DNA of 64,000 bases from JACVRW01 sp034664005 (GTDB lineage: Bacteria > Actinomycetota > Thermoleophilia > Solirubrobacterales > Thermoleophilaceae), in assembly GCA_034664005.1 (NCBI GenBank), contig JAXDIL010000169.1:3092-67091 (forward strand), written 5' to 3'. The number at the start of each line of letters is the position of its first letter. The stretch's first letter is position 1. Position numbers and translations under genes: made by a program. Shown here piece after piece: positions 16,130 through 24,721 of the stretch. Under the pieces are notes generated by a model. The model did not search any database. It worked only from the letters and a program-made list of their open reading frames with translations, and was not told the origin of the DNA.

Positions 16130-16195
16130 CTGTGCGAAGAGCAACCGCATTGTTTGCACTCTAGACCCATAAACCGAAGCACGAGGAGGAGCGAA

Positions 16196-17371
16196 ATGGA
16201 ACCCGCCGGACATGAATCGCCTCGAGACACCGCGGCGGAGCTTCGGGTCGACCGGCTGCGCTTTCTTCAGCTTGCAGGGGCCGGAGCGGCCATTCCCACG
16301 CTCGCCGGCTTCCTCGCGGCCTGTGGAGACAGCTCGTCAGAAGGTGGGGGTACGGCCGGTGGATTCGACGGCAGCAAGATCCTGTACCTCGGCCTCGAGG
16401 GCGAGGACGGCAAGAGCGAAGCGACCGCGTTCCGCAAGCGTCACGATCTCAGGCTGCAGTCCACCTACGTGGCATCGGCCAACGACATCTTCGCGAAGCT
16501 CAAGGCGGGCCAGGTCTACGATCTCGCTCTGCTGCCGAACCCGTACGTCCAGCGCATGATCGAGGCCGATCTGATTCAGCCCCTCGACCTCTCGCAGATC
16601 CCGAACCAGCAGGATCTGTACCCCAACCTCCGCAAGCCGGAGTGGGGCAGCAAGGGCGGCGACCTCTACGTGATCCCGATCGCGTGGGGGGATGGTCCGT
16701 TTGTCTACAACCCCAAGAACGTCACGACCGTGCCAAAATCCGCGGGGGACATTCTCGGTCCCAGCTGGAACAAGCGCTACGTGCTCTTCGACGATCCAGC
16801 GGTACCGTTCATGCTGTTCGGCCGGCTCTTGGGATTCGACCCGCCCCACTTGACGTTCGACCAGCTCGATCAGGTTTCCGCGAAAGCGAGTCAGCTTGTC
16901 AAGGGCGCGGTCGCGTTCGCCAACGGGTATGAGGACGCGACCGACCTCATCGCTCGCGGGGAGGCCGACCTGAGCTTCAGCGGCGCCGAGTTCATGCTGA
17001 ACCTCGGCAAGGAGAAGGGGCTTACGCTCGACTACGCGTTCTTCGAGGAGTCCCATGGCGGCGGGTTCGCGGACGGCCTCGCCGTTCCGAAGTCGGCCAA
17101 GAACCTCGCCGGCGCGCACGCATACATCAACGAGATGATCAGCCCAAAGGTGAATGCCGCGATCTCGACGACGTTGTCGACGGCGGTCACGAACGAGAAG
17201 GCGCGCCCGCTGCTCGCGCCGGATCTGGCAAAGCTGTACAGCTACGAAGCCGTCGAGTCGCCTGACTCGGACCTGAAGTTCGAGGACTGGGTTGCCCCGT
17301 CGAACCCGCCTGAGGGAATCGCCTCTCAGGCCGACTGGCTCGAGGCCTGGCAGAAAGTCAAAGCCGGCTAG
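16196..17371 (+). CDS. ABC transporter substrate-binding lipoprotein, PotD/PotF type
   Basis: A 391-residue periplasmic-type binding protein of the spermidine/putrescine group. A strong ribosome binding site (GAGGAGGAGC) precedes ATG 16196. The N-terminal segment has an arginine-containing RLRFLQLAGAG helix and a lipobox ending LAAC near residue 44, so the mature protein is lipid-anchored; the RLRF sequence is weakly Tat-like. The mature domain shows AGQVYDLALLPNPYVQ and PIAWGDGPFVYNPKNV, the cleft strands of PotD-like proteins. It captures the compound for the two permeases downstream. Ligand is inferred only as amine-like or small polar. Confidence 0.85.
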   Translation: MEPAGHESPRDTAAELRVDRLRFLQLAGAGAAIPTLAGFLAACGDSSSEGGGTAGGFDGSKILYLGLEGEDGKSEATAFRKRHDLRLQSTYVASANDIFAKLKAGQVYDLALLPNPYVQRMIEADLIQPLDLSQIPNQQDLYPNLRKPEWGSKGGDLYVIPIAWGDGPFVYNPKNVTTVPKSAGDILGPSWNKRYVLFDDPAVPFMLFGRLLGFDPPHLTFDQLDQVSAKASQLVKGAVAFANGYEDATDLIARGEADLSFSGAEFMLNLGKEKGLTLDYAFFEESHGGGFADGLAVPKSAKNLAGAHAYINEMISPKVNAAISTTLSTAVTNEKARPLLAPDLAKLYSYEAVESPDSDLKFEDWVAPSNPPEGIASQADWLEAWQKVKAG

Positions 17372-17373
17372 GC

Positions 17374-18273
17374 GTGACGGACCCGCTCGGCGACCCCGCG
17401 GCGCGCGGACCATGGCGGGCACGGATGCCCCATGGGCCGAAGCTCCTCACGGCGCTCGGTCTCGCGCCAATCAGCATCTACTACGCGCTGCTCTTCGTCG
17501 GCTCGATCGGGATCTTCCTGGCGTACAGCTTCTACCGGTTCGAGGACTTCGACTTCGTCCCCGCCTTCCAACTTGGGAACTACGGGGACGTCCTCGGCAG
17601 TGAGCTCTACCAGACCCTGATTCTCAGGACGCTGCTGCTTGCGCTCGCCGTGTCAGTCGTGGTCGTAACGGTCAGTTACACGTTTGTGTACCTGATCAAC
17701 TTCGTGTTTGCCCGCCATCGGGCGCTGCTCTACTTCCTCGTGCTGGTCAGCCTCTTCAGCGGCTACCTGGTGCGGATCTACGCCTGGCGGACTCTGCTCG
17801 GCGCTCAGGGGGTGGTGAACGAGGCTCTCTTGACGATCGGGCTGATCGATCGTCCGCTGCGATTCCTGCTCAACGGATGGTTCGCCGTCGGCGTCGCGCT
17901 CGTCAACTTCATGATCCCGTTGGCGGTCCTCCCTCTCCATGCCGCGATGGCCAACGTGTCTCCGAAGACCCTCGAGGCGGCACGGGATCTCGGAGCAGGG
18001 CCGGTGACGATCTTCCGGCAGGTGCTGCTGCCGCTCACCCGCGGCGGCATCGTGGTCGCGTTCGCGTTCGTGTTCATCGCCTCGGCTGCTGACGTCGTCA
18101 CGCCGACTCTGCTCGGCGGGGTGCAGGCACAGATGGTCGGCACCGCGGTGCAGGCGCAGTTCGGCACCACCTTCGACTGGCCGTTCGGCGCCGCGCTTTC
18201 GTTCACGCTGATGGCGGTCGTCCTGGCCGTCGTGGCCACGTTCGGCTGGACCATGAAGGCGGCCACGCGATGA
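17374..18273 (+). CDS. ABC transporter permease, PotB type
   Basis: A 299-residue inner-membrane permease with about six hydrophobic helices and the cytoplasmic EAA loop EAARDLGAGPVTIFRQVLLP, where the ATPase docks. The sequence VSLFSGYLVRIYAWRTLLG is typical of the first permease of spermidine/putrescine-type importers. It starts with GTG two bases after the binding-protein stop and ends with an ATGA overlap into the second permease. Confidence 0.9.
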   Translation: MTDPLGDPAARGPWRARMPHGPKLLTALGLAPISIYYALLFVGSIGIFLAYSFYRFEDFDFVPAFQLGNYGDVLGSELYQTLILRTLLLALAVSVVVVTVSYTFVYLINFVFARHRALLYFLVLVSLFSGYLVRIYAWRTLLGAQGVVNEALLTIGLIDRPLRFLLNGWFAVGVALVNFMIPLAVLPLHAAMANVSPKTLEAARDLGAGPVTIFRQVLLPLTRGGIVVAFAFVFIASAADVVTPTLLGGVQAQMVGTAVQAQFGTTFDWPFGAALSFTLMAVVLAVVATFGWTMKAATR

Positions 18274-19058
18274 GGGCCACGGCTGCGCAGAGAATGCCCC
18301 GCCACCTCGGCGCGAAGCTGTTCGTCGCGGCGTTGCTGGTGTTCCTCTTCGCACCGGTCGTGATCGTCGTAATGTTCTCGTTCAACTCATCAGCTGAGCT
18401 GCACCTAGCCGGTCTCTCCACGCGTTGGTATCAGGATGTGTTCGCCGACCCGGAGGCGATGCAGGCTCTGAAGCACTCTGCGATCGCGGCGGCGGCGACC
18501 GCCGTCGGGGCGCTCGCGCTCGGCATGTCCGCGGCGCTCGCGCTGATGCGCGTTCCGCAGCGCCTGCGCCCGATCGCGCTCGGCCTGTCGGCCTTGCCGA
18601 TCGCAGTGCCGGGACTGATGATCGCGTTCGGTCTCGCGGTGCTGTACCGCCAACTGAACTTCGAGCAGAGCCTGGGCCTCACGATTTCCGGGCATGTGCT
18701 GATCGCCCTGCCGTTCGTCCTCTTGACTATGAGTTCGGCCCTTGACCGCTTCAGCTTCTCCATGCTGGAGGCCGGCCGCGATCTGGGCGCGTCGGCCCCG
18801 CGTCTCTACTGGTCGATCGTCCTGCCGATCCTGCGACCGGCGATCGAGGGCGCCGCGCTGTTGGCGATGGCGGTATCGCTCGACGAATTCCTCATCGCCT
18901 TCTTCACGGCGGGCGCCGATACGACGCTTCCGATGCTGATCTGGGCGCGGGTGGTGCGTGGCGTCGACCCCTCGCTGAACGCGCTCGCGGCGCTGTTGCT
19001 TATAGCGACGACTGCGCTCGCCCTGTTGGCTGCACGGCGGACGAGGCCCCGTTGGTGA
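18270..19058 (+). CDS. ABC transporter permease, PotC type
   Basis: A 262-residue permease that pairs with the preceding one. It starts PRHLGAKLFVAALLVFLFAP, has VVIVVMFSFNSS after the first helix as in PotC proteins, and an EAA loop EAGRDLGASAPRLYWSIVLP. Six membrane helices are predicted. Start overlaps the previous stop (ATGA) and its own stop overlaps the ATPase start (GTGA), so the three are translationally coupled. Confidence 0.9.
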   Translation: MRATAAQRMPRHLGAKLFVAALLVFLFAPVVIVVMFSFNSSAELHLAGLSTRWYQDVFADPEAMQALKHSAIAAAATAVGALALGMSAALALMRVPQRLRPIALGLSALPIAVPGLMIAFGLAVLYRQLNFEQSLGLTISGHVLIALPFVLLTMSSALDRFSFSMLEAGRDLGASAPRLYWSIVLPILRPAIEGAALLAMAVSLDEFLIAFFTAGADTTLPMLIWARVVRGVDPSLNALAALLLIATTALALLAARRTRPRW

Positions 19059-20173
19059 TTCGAGCTGAGCTGACACAAGCGGGTGTCCGTCAAGCCGCGA
19101 TCTCACTGGAAGGCGTGACGAAACGATTCGGCGGGTTCCGTGCCGTCGACGACGTGACGCTCGAGATCGGGGAGGGCGAATTCTTCTCGCTGCTGGGTCC
19201 CAGCGGTTGCGGGAAGACGACCTGCTTGCGGATGATGGCCGGGTTCGAGCAACCAGACAGCGGTGCGGTCAGGTTGGGGTCGAGGGACGTCACAGGCACG
19301 CCGGCGAATCGTCGCCCGGTCAATCTCGTGTTCCAGAGCTACGAGCTCTTCCCGCACATGACGGTGTTCGACAACGTGGCCTTCGGGCTCAAAATCAAGC
19401 GTGTCGGTCGCACTGAGATCGAGGCGCGCGTCACGCGGACGCTCGAGAGCGTGACCGCCGCCCACCTCGCGGCGCGGTACCCGCGGGAGCTGTCGGGCGG
19501 GCAGCAGCAGCGCATCGCCCTAGCGCGGGCGCTCGTGAACGAGCCGGGCGTGCTGCTTCTGGATGAGCCATTGAGCGCGCTGGACGTGAAGCTGCGCAAG
19601 CAGATGCAGCAGGAGCTCAAGCAGATTCAGCACCGGCTTGGCACGACCTTCGTGTACGTCACCCACGATCAGGAGGAGGCCTTCGTCATGTCCGATCGCA
19701 TCGCGGTGATGAATGAGGGGCGCATCCTTCAGGTCGCCGTCCCTCGCGAGATCTACGAGCGCCCCGCGACGCGGTTCGTCGCCGACTTCGTCGGATCGCT
19801 GAACGTCTTTCCGTTTCGGATGGACGAGCGCGCCGCAGGCCTGGCCACGATGCTCGTGGAGGACGGGCAGCGCATCGTGGCGAAGCTCGACGCATCCGGC
19901 CGTGCGGCGACGCATCTCGGGGTGCGACCGGAGCGAATCCGCGTGCAGCTTGCGGAGACTGCGGAGGCGTCTGCGACACGGCTCGTTGGGGTCGTCGAGT
20001 CGATCGACTACTTCGGGACGTCGACCCGTCTCCAGGTCGCAACCGCGGCGGTGGGAGTTGTGGTCTGCGAGAGCGCGAACACCGGCACTGCAGTGCCCGA
20101 GCAGGGAGAGCGCGTGAGCCTCACCTGGGACTTGGACGCCGCATTCGGACTCCCGCCGGAAGATGCTCGATGA
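19055..20173 (+). CDS. ABC transporter ATP-binding protein, PotA type
   Basis: A 372-residue ATPase that powers the importer. The nucleotide-binding domain has Walker A GPSGCGKTT, Q-loop VFQSYELFPHMTV, signature LSGGQQQR, Walker B VLLLDEP, D-loop SALD and the switch histidine in VTHDQEEAF. The C-terminal third (about residues 245-365) is a TOBE regulatory domain (LGVRPERIRV and VESIDYFGTSTRLQV), as in PotA/MalK-type proteins. The GTG at 19055 is chosen because it forms GTGA with the previous stop; a TTG lies three bases earlier. The end overlaps the broken ridA gene. Confidence 0.93.
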   Translation: MIRAELTQAGVRQAAISLEGVTKRFGGFRAVDDVTLEIGEGEFFSLLGPSGCGKTTCLRMMAGFEQPDSGAVRLGSRDVTGTPANRRPVNLVFQSYELFPHMTVFDNVAFGLKIKRVGRTEIEARVTRTLESVTAAHLAARYPRELSGGQQQRIALARALVNEPGVLLLDEPLSALDVKLRKQMQQELKQIQHRLGTTFVYVTHDQEEAFVMSDRIAVMNEGRILQVAVPREIYERPATRFVADFVGSLNVFPFRMDERAAGLATMLVEDGQRIVAKLDASGRAATHLGVRPERIRVQLAETAEASATRLVGVVESIDYFGTSTRLQVATAAVGVVVCESANTGTAVPEQGERVSLTWDLDAAFGLPPEDAR

Positions 20174-20533
20174 GCAACCCGCTGAGTCTCGTCCGGACGG
20201 AGGGCGGCTTCCTCTTCAGCTCGGGGCAAGTCGGGATCGACTCGGACACGGGATGGCGGCCGGCCGATTCGCTGCGCAGGTGGGCGTGGCGTTCGCGAAT
20301 CTCGACCGTGTCCTACGCGAGGCCGGCGGCTCGCTCGCCACGGGGGTGAAGACCACGGTCTACCTCGTCCGCAGGGAGGGCTTCGCTGCGATGAACGAGC
20401 TCTATCGATCCACGTTCGCCTTGCCGTACCCCGCGCGTTCCACGGTCGTCTGCGACCTCGTCAGGCCCTCGTTGCTCTTCAGATCGAGGCGATCGCGACG
20501 GTCGCGGGCGGACGGGCCGCAGATCGGCGCTAG
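20170..20533 (+). pseudogene. ridA-like gene with two frameshifts
   Basis: Three consecutive frames together encode a RidA/YjgF-family enamine/imine deaminase. Frame one gives MSNPLSLVRTEGGFLFSSG and QVGIDSDTG; after about 20272 a second frame gives FAAQVGVAFANLDRVLREAG and VKTTVYLVRREGF; near 20479 a third gives QIEAIATVAGG and then a stop at 20531-20533. Each junction needs one extra base to restore the frame. It starts in an ATGA overlap with the ATPase and so belonged to the importer operon. Either a decayed gene or two base-calling deletions; the rest of the protein is well conserved, which leaves an assembly error possible. Confidence 0.75.
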
Positions 20534-21324
20534 AGAATCGCCAATGGCCAACCCGCCGGGGCGTGTCCCCCGATGGCCGTCGTGGCGAGCCGTGCCGTCT
20601 CAGCGGTTGCTTCCACGACGCTGCCAAGTCGTTCGTCGTCGAGGCGAGCCGGCATGCTTGTGACGCTCAGAGCGAGGACCGCGACGCCCTCCGGGCCGAA
20701 GACGGGCACGCCGACGCACCGCACTCCCTCGCGGGACTCGGCCTCGTCCAGGGCATAGCCGACCGACGCCACGCCGTCGAGCGCGCGCAGCAGATCGGTC
20801 CGCGAGCTGATGGTCGCGGAGGTCTTCACGGGCAGGTCCTCGTCGAGGTAGAGCTGCAGCAGCTCCTCCCGCGATTTCGTCGCAAGCAGCGCCTTCCCGA
20901 GCGCGGTCGCGTGGGCCGGCACGCGCGATCCGATCTGTGCCGCCATGTTCGGTCCGTCGTCCGGCACGGCGCCGGCGACGTGGACGAGGTGCGTGTGGTC
21001 GAGCACGCCGACATGGATCGTCTCCGAGACCGAATGGGCGAGCTCGGCGATGATCGGCTGCAGGGTTGTCGGCGTGTCGAACTTGTTCGTCAGGAGCACG
21101 CTGAACCCCAGCGAGGTGGATCCCACGGTAACGATCGTGCTGCGTGCCGTTGCGTCGCCGCGCCGCTCGATCCAGCCGCCGCGCTCGAGGACATCGCAGA
21201 GGCGGTAGGTCGAGCTGCGGTTGAGCCCGCTTTGCTCGGCCAGCTCCGCGGGCGTCAGCGGCCGGTCCGCGAGGCCGATCTGGTCCAGCAGGGCGAGCCC
21301 CTTCTCGAGGCTGCTCAGGTCCAA
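20530..21324 (-). CDS. IclR-family transcriptional regulator 1
   Basis: A 264-residue IclR regulator: an N-terminal winged helix (LSSLEKGLALLDQI, then TPAELAEQSGLNRSSTYRLC) followed by a GAF-like effector domain with HVAGAVPDDGPNM and VPAHATALGKALLA. It is a close paralogue of the second IclR protein in the island. Its start at 21324 lies 51 bases after the stop side of the amidohydrolase gene upstream on the same strand, with no operator between, so it is likely the last gene of the creatininase-to-amidohydrolase operon. Effector unknown. Confidence 0.92.
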   Translation of the reverse strand: MDLSSLEKGLALLDQIGLADRPLTPAELAEQSGLNRSSTYRLCDVLERGGWIERRGDATARSTIVTVGSTSLGFSVLLTNKFDTPTTLQPIIAELAHSVSETIHVGVLDHTHLVHVAGAVPDDGPNMAAQIGSRVPAHATALGKALLATKSREELLQLYLDEDLPVKTSATISSRTDLLRALDGVASVGYALDEAESREGVRCVGVPVFGPEGVAVLALSVTSMPARLDDERLGSVVEATAETARLATTAIGGHAPAGWPLAIL

Positions 21325-21375
21325 GCGGGGGTCCCGCTTCCGATCGGTCCGCCGTCCGCGCTCACCGTGGCCACT

Positions 21376-22128
21376 CTACTGCCACCGCAGCAGGCGGCGG
21401 GCGTTGCGATCGGTGATGGCGGCGCGCTGGTCGTCGGTCAGATCGAGCTCCTGGAGGTGGCGAAGGCGGGTCGCGACATAGGGCTGGTCGCCACGGTCTC
21501 CAAGACCGCCATCGGTGCCGAACAGGATGCGCTCGACGGGGCAGTCGTCGACGACGCGCCGCATCGCGTAGGGCGGCAGCCCGCACATGCAGATGTGGAG
21601 GTTCTCGTTCTCGTTCACCGCCACGATCGCTTCGCGCCACATGTCGTGGAGGCCGCCGTGGCCGAGCACCATCGGCGTGCGTGGATGACGGCCCGCAAGC
21701 GCGGCGATTTGCAGCGGCGTGCTGTATGGCGGCGTCCCGTCGTGAAACAGGATCGGAGCCTGGTTTCGTGCGGCCACCTCGCAGATGGGATCCATGAAGG
21801 GCTCGTGCGGCGCGAAGCCCTGCAGCCATGGATGGAACTTGATCCCCCGGAGGCCGAGTTCGCCGAGCGCCCGCTCGACCTCGTCCGGGGCCGCCGGGTC
21901 GCGTGGGGCGCACGTCCCGAACCCGACGAGGCGGTCCGGTGCGGCGGCGACGTAGTCGCGGAGGCCGTCGTTGCCAGGGCGCGACGGGTCCAGCAGCCCG
22001 TCGATCGTGAACACGACGCTTACGTCGACCCCCACGCCGTCCATGAACTCGACGTAGGTCTTCGCGTCGAATCCGCTCGCGCCCCACGCCCCCGAGGGAC
22101 TCGGCTGGTGTACGTGGAAGTCGATCAT
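21376..22128 (-). CDS. Amidohydrolase 2 family (ACMSD-like) enzyme
   Basis: A 250-residue TIM-barrel metal-dependent hydrolase or decarboxylase of the amidohydrolase_2 (ACMSD-like) family. The metal ligands look intact: MIDFHVHQP (HxH), a histidine in ILFHDGTPP, another in VLGHGGLHDMW, and the aspartate in ILFGTDGGLG. Relatives decarboxylate or hydrate small carboxylic acids. The ATG at 22128 overlaps the stop of the ATZ/TRZ-type gene (ATGA). The gene at 26447 is a paralogue in which three of these histidines are replaced. Substrate unknown. Confidence 0.88.
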   Translation of the reverse strand: MIDFHVHQPSPSGAWGASGFDAKTYVEFMDGVGVDVSVVFTIDGLLDPSRPGNDGLRDYVAAAPDRLVGFGTCAPRDPAAPDEVERALGELGLRGIKFHPWLQGFAPHEPFMDPICEVAARNQAPILFHDGTPPYSTPLQIAALAGRHPRTPMVLGHGGLHDMWREAIVAVNENENLHICMCGLPPYAMRRVVDDCPVERILFGTDGGLGDRGDQPYVATRLRHLQELDLTDDQRAAITDRNARRLLRWQ

Positions 22129-23579
22129 CGCGCGCTGCGCACCCGGTCGAGCAGCGGCCACGCCGGCGCCCCGTCGCGGGCACCGCGATCGAGGGTGGCT
22201 CGTGCCGCCCGCTCCGCTCGGCGATACACGGAGACTGCATCCACCCGAGTCGGCTGGCGCTCCTCGAGCACCACTCGGCCGTCGACGACCACCGAGTGGA
22301 TGCTCTTCGCCCCCGAGCTGTACACCAGCTCCGTGATCATGTTGTTCAGCGGGAACTGCTCCGGCACGTCGAGCGCGCGAATCACGAGGTCGGCGCGCTT
22401 GCCGGGCTCGATCGAGCCGATCATGTGCTCGAGGCCCACCGCGCGCGCTCCGTTGATCGTCGCCATCGCAAGCGCGTCGCCGGCGTCGAGGATGTCGCGA
22501 CGCTGATGCTGCTCGCGCGCGGTGAGCACGGCCAGATACGCCTCCTGCCCGATGTCGAAGCTGTTCGCGAAGTTCGAGATGTCGCACCCGAGCGCGATGT
22601 TGGCCCCGCGCGCGTGAAGGGCGGCGTGGTGGCCGCGGAACGTGCCACCGAAGCCCCAGATCATCGAGGCCGCCGGGCACCACGCGATCGAGAGCCCGCT
22701 CCGAACGATCGGGTCGAGCTCGTCCTCGCGGAGCACGTTCATGTGCGCGAACGTGCAGTTGGCGCCGAGCAGCCCGATCTCCTCCTGGTGGACGAGGGGG
22801 TGCCTGCCCATCCGCGTGTCGTCTGCGGCGGCATCCGCGTGCTCGCAGGACTGGTGCTGGTTCAACACCACACCCTCCCGGTCGGCCAGCGCCTTCGCCG
22901 CGAGCGCCAGCTCGTCCGTCGCCGTGCCCATCCCGATCAGCGCAACGTGACCGCGCACGAGCGCGTCCGGATCGCGGTTGCGCTTGAGCTGCCCGCCGAG
23001 CATGTCGAGCGACTGCTCCAGGGAGCGGCTTGCCAGCCGGCCATCCCTGGCTCCCTGTCCCCCTCCCGCCGGCGTGACATCCTGGATGAACGGATCCCCG
23101 AGCAGCGCGCGGATGCCGACGGCCTCCGCCGCCTCGGCGGCGGCGTCGGGCGAGAACGCCGTACCCGCTTCGAGGAAGCAGGTGGTCCCGTTGCGGAGCA
23201 TCTCGACCCCGGCCAGCAGCGCCGAGGAGTGCTCGATCTCGTCCTCCATCTTCTCCACGAAGGGGCGCTGGGCCGCGGAGAACTCGCTTAGGGAGCAGGT
23301 GTCGCCGAACGCGCCGCGGAGCAGGTGGAACGTCACGTGCGCATGGCATTCGACGAACCCGGGATGGACTTGCCCGCCGCGCGCGTCGATCGTGCGCTTC
23401 GCCCGGACCTGCGAGCCCACCTCGCGAGCCGGACCGACGCGCTCGATCCTCCGCTCGCGAATCGCTACCGCTCCGTCGGGGACCACGTGGCGTTCGGCGT
23501 CCATGGTGATGACGAAGGCGTTCGTGATCAGCAAGTCGACGTCGACCGGCGCTGCCGGCGCTGGCGGCGATGGATTCAT
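22125..23579 (-). CDS. ATZ/TRZ-type (cytosine-deaminase-like) amidohydrolase
   Basis: A 484-residue cyclic amidohydrolase. It has the two-part architecture of the family: a small beta-sandwich made from both ends (LLITNAFVITMDAERHVVPDG at the start; GSIEPGKRADLVIRALDVP near the end) around a TIM barrel. Metal ligands are HAH in VECHAHVTFHLLRG, H in VVLNQHQSCEH, H in CTFAHMNVL and D in LGCDISNFANSFD. Members deaminate or dechlorinate N-heterocycles or hydrolyse imidazole-type rings. It is in a tight operon with overlaps at both ends. The natural substrate is unknown, but the family points to a ring C-N bond. Confidence 0.87.
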   Translation of the reverse strand: MNPSPPAPAAPVDVDLLITNAFVITMDAERHVVPDGAVAIRERRIERVGPAREVGSQVRAKRTIDARGGQVHPGFVECHAHVTFHLLRGAFGDTCSLSEFSAAQRPFVEKMEDEIEHSSALLAGVEMLRNGTTCFLEAGTAFSPDAAAEAAEAVGIRALLGDPFIQDVTPAGGGQGARDGRLASRSLEQSLDMLGGQLKRNRDPDALVRGHVALIGMGTATDELALAAKALADREGVVLNQHQSCEHADAAADDTRMGRHPLVHQEEIGLLGANCTFAHMNVLREDELDPIVRSGLSIAWCPAASMIWGFGGTFRGHHAALHARGANIALGCDISNFANSFDIGQEAYLAVLTAREQHQRRDILDAGDALAMATINGARAVGLEHMIGSIEPGKRADLVIRALDVPEQFPLNNMITELVYSSGAKSIHSVVVDGRVVLEERQPTRVDAVSVYRRAERAARATLDRGARDGAPAWPLLDRVRSAR

Positions 23580-24721
23580 GTGGTTGTGGCGGCGCCGAGC
23601 AGCGCCATCGCCGCACGGACCTCCTCGACCCCTCGGGTGGGAAGGAGCGACAGGTTGTACATCGACAGGCCCGCGATACCCCGGGCCACCGCGTCGGCGA
23701 CATCGCGGCTGAACGCCTCCCCCGATCGTGCCGGCGTCCAGTTAAGGCCGATTGCGGTTCGCACGGGATCGCGATTCTCCAGGTGCAGGTCGAGCGCAGC
23801 CCCGAGGGCGGCGCCGCCTGCGTCGCCGAGCCCGATGAGAACCGTGTCGACCATCTGGGCGACGTGCGAGCCGAGGCCCTGCATCATCAGGTCGAGCGGC
23901 TCGCCGAACGCGAGCAACTGCAGGCGCGCGTCGCCGGCGGCGCCTGCCACGTCGGCGAGCAGGCGCGCCGCGCCGCTGTCGCGCGCCGCGGCGATCTTCG
24001 CGAGCGTGGCCGCTCCGTCGATCGCCTCCGCCACAGCGCCCACCGGGAGGCCGGCAGCCGCGCGGAGCGCAGCCTCCGCCTCGGCGACGTCCACGCCTTC
24101 GCGCTCGAAAAGCGACGAGCACGCACCGCAGACGCACTGCGCCGTGAACCGCCTGAGCCGGGGCGCCGTCGGATCGAGGGCGATCTCTGCGACGTATCCG
24201 TTCCAGCGCGGGTAGATCGAGGCCTCGAGGTCGAGGGCATCGGGTCTAAAGCGGTCGACGACATCCGCGACGAGCGCTGCGGCGTATCGACGCACGCTCG
24301 ACCGCGAGGGGCACAGCGCATGAAGCGTCGGGGTCCCGTCGAGCGTCTGCGCCGCCTCCTCGGGATGCGCGCCCGCGAGCTGTTCGTTGTCGAGGACGAC
24401 GAGCCAGACGCGGAAGGCGATGCCGACGTCGTCGCAGGCCCTCCGGAGCGCGCGGATCGCGTCCTCGCCGACGGCATTGGGCGCCGGCACGGGGGCGAGA
24501 GTTGCGTATCGATCGCGGTCGGGTCGAAACTGAAGGCCGCCGGCGGCGCCCGGCCGGACGACCCCGTAGCGCGGCAGCACTCGCTGGCATTGGTGATAGC
24601 TGAGCGCCACGCTCAGCCCGTCAAACCCCAGATCCGCGACGAGCCGAGCCAGCGCGACCGGCCCCGCGAGGGGAATCTCCTCGGGGTAGACCCAAATCTG
24701 CAGGTCGGGCGCGGCGCTCAT
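23576..24721 (-). CDS. Uncharacterised TIM-barrel-like protein
   Basis: A 381-residue protein not assigned to a family. Its start (IWVYPEEIPLAGPVALARLV, then LGFDGLSVALSYHQ) and the recurrent strand-helix units look like a TIM barrel of the sugar- or polymer-acting type. A short cysteine cluster CVCGACSS lies near residue 210, unusual for such barrels and possibly a metal or disulphide site. No signal peptide or membrane segment. It overlaps the creatininase gene upstream and the ATZ/TRZ-type gene downstream by ATGA, so its product almost surely acts in the same pathway. Function unknown. Confidence 0.6.
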   Translation of the reverse strand: MSAAPDLQIWVYPEEIPLAGPVALARLVADLGFDGLSVALSYHQCQRVLPRYGVVRPGAAGGLQFRPDRDRYATLAPVPAPNAVGEDAIRALRRACDDVGIAFRVWLVVLDNEQLAGAHPEEAAQTLDGTPTLHALCPSRSSVRRYAAALVADVVDRFRPDALDLEASIYPRWNGYVAEIALDPTAPRLRRFTAQCVCGACSSLFEREGVDVAEAEAALRAAAGLPVGAVAEAIDGAATLAKIAAARDSGAARLLADVAGAAGDARLQLLAFGEPLDLMMQGLGSHVAQMVDTVLIGLGDAGGAALGAALDLHLENRDPVRTAIGLNWTPARSGEAFSRDVADAVARGIAGLSMYNLSLLPTRGVEEVRAAMALLGAATTT

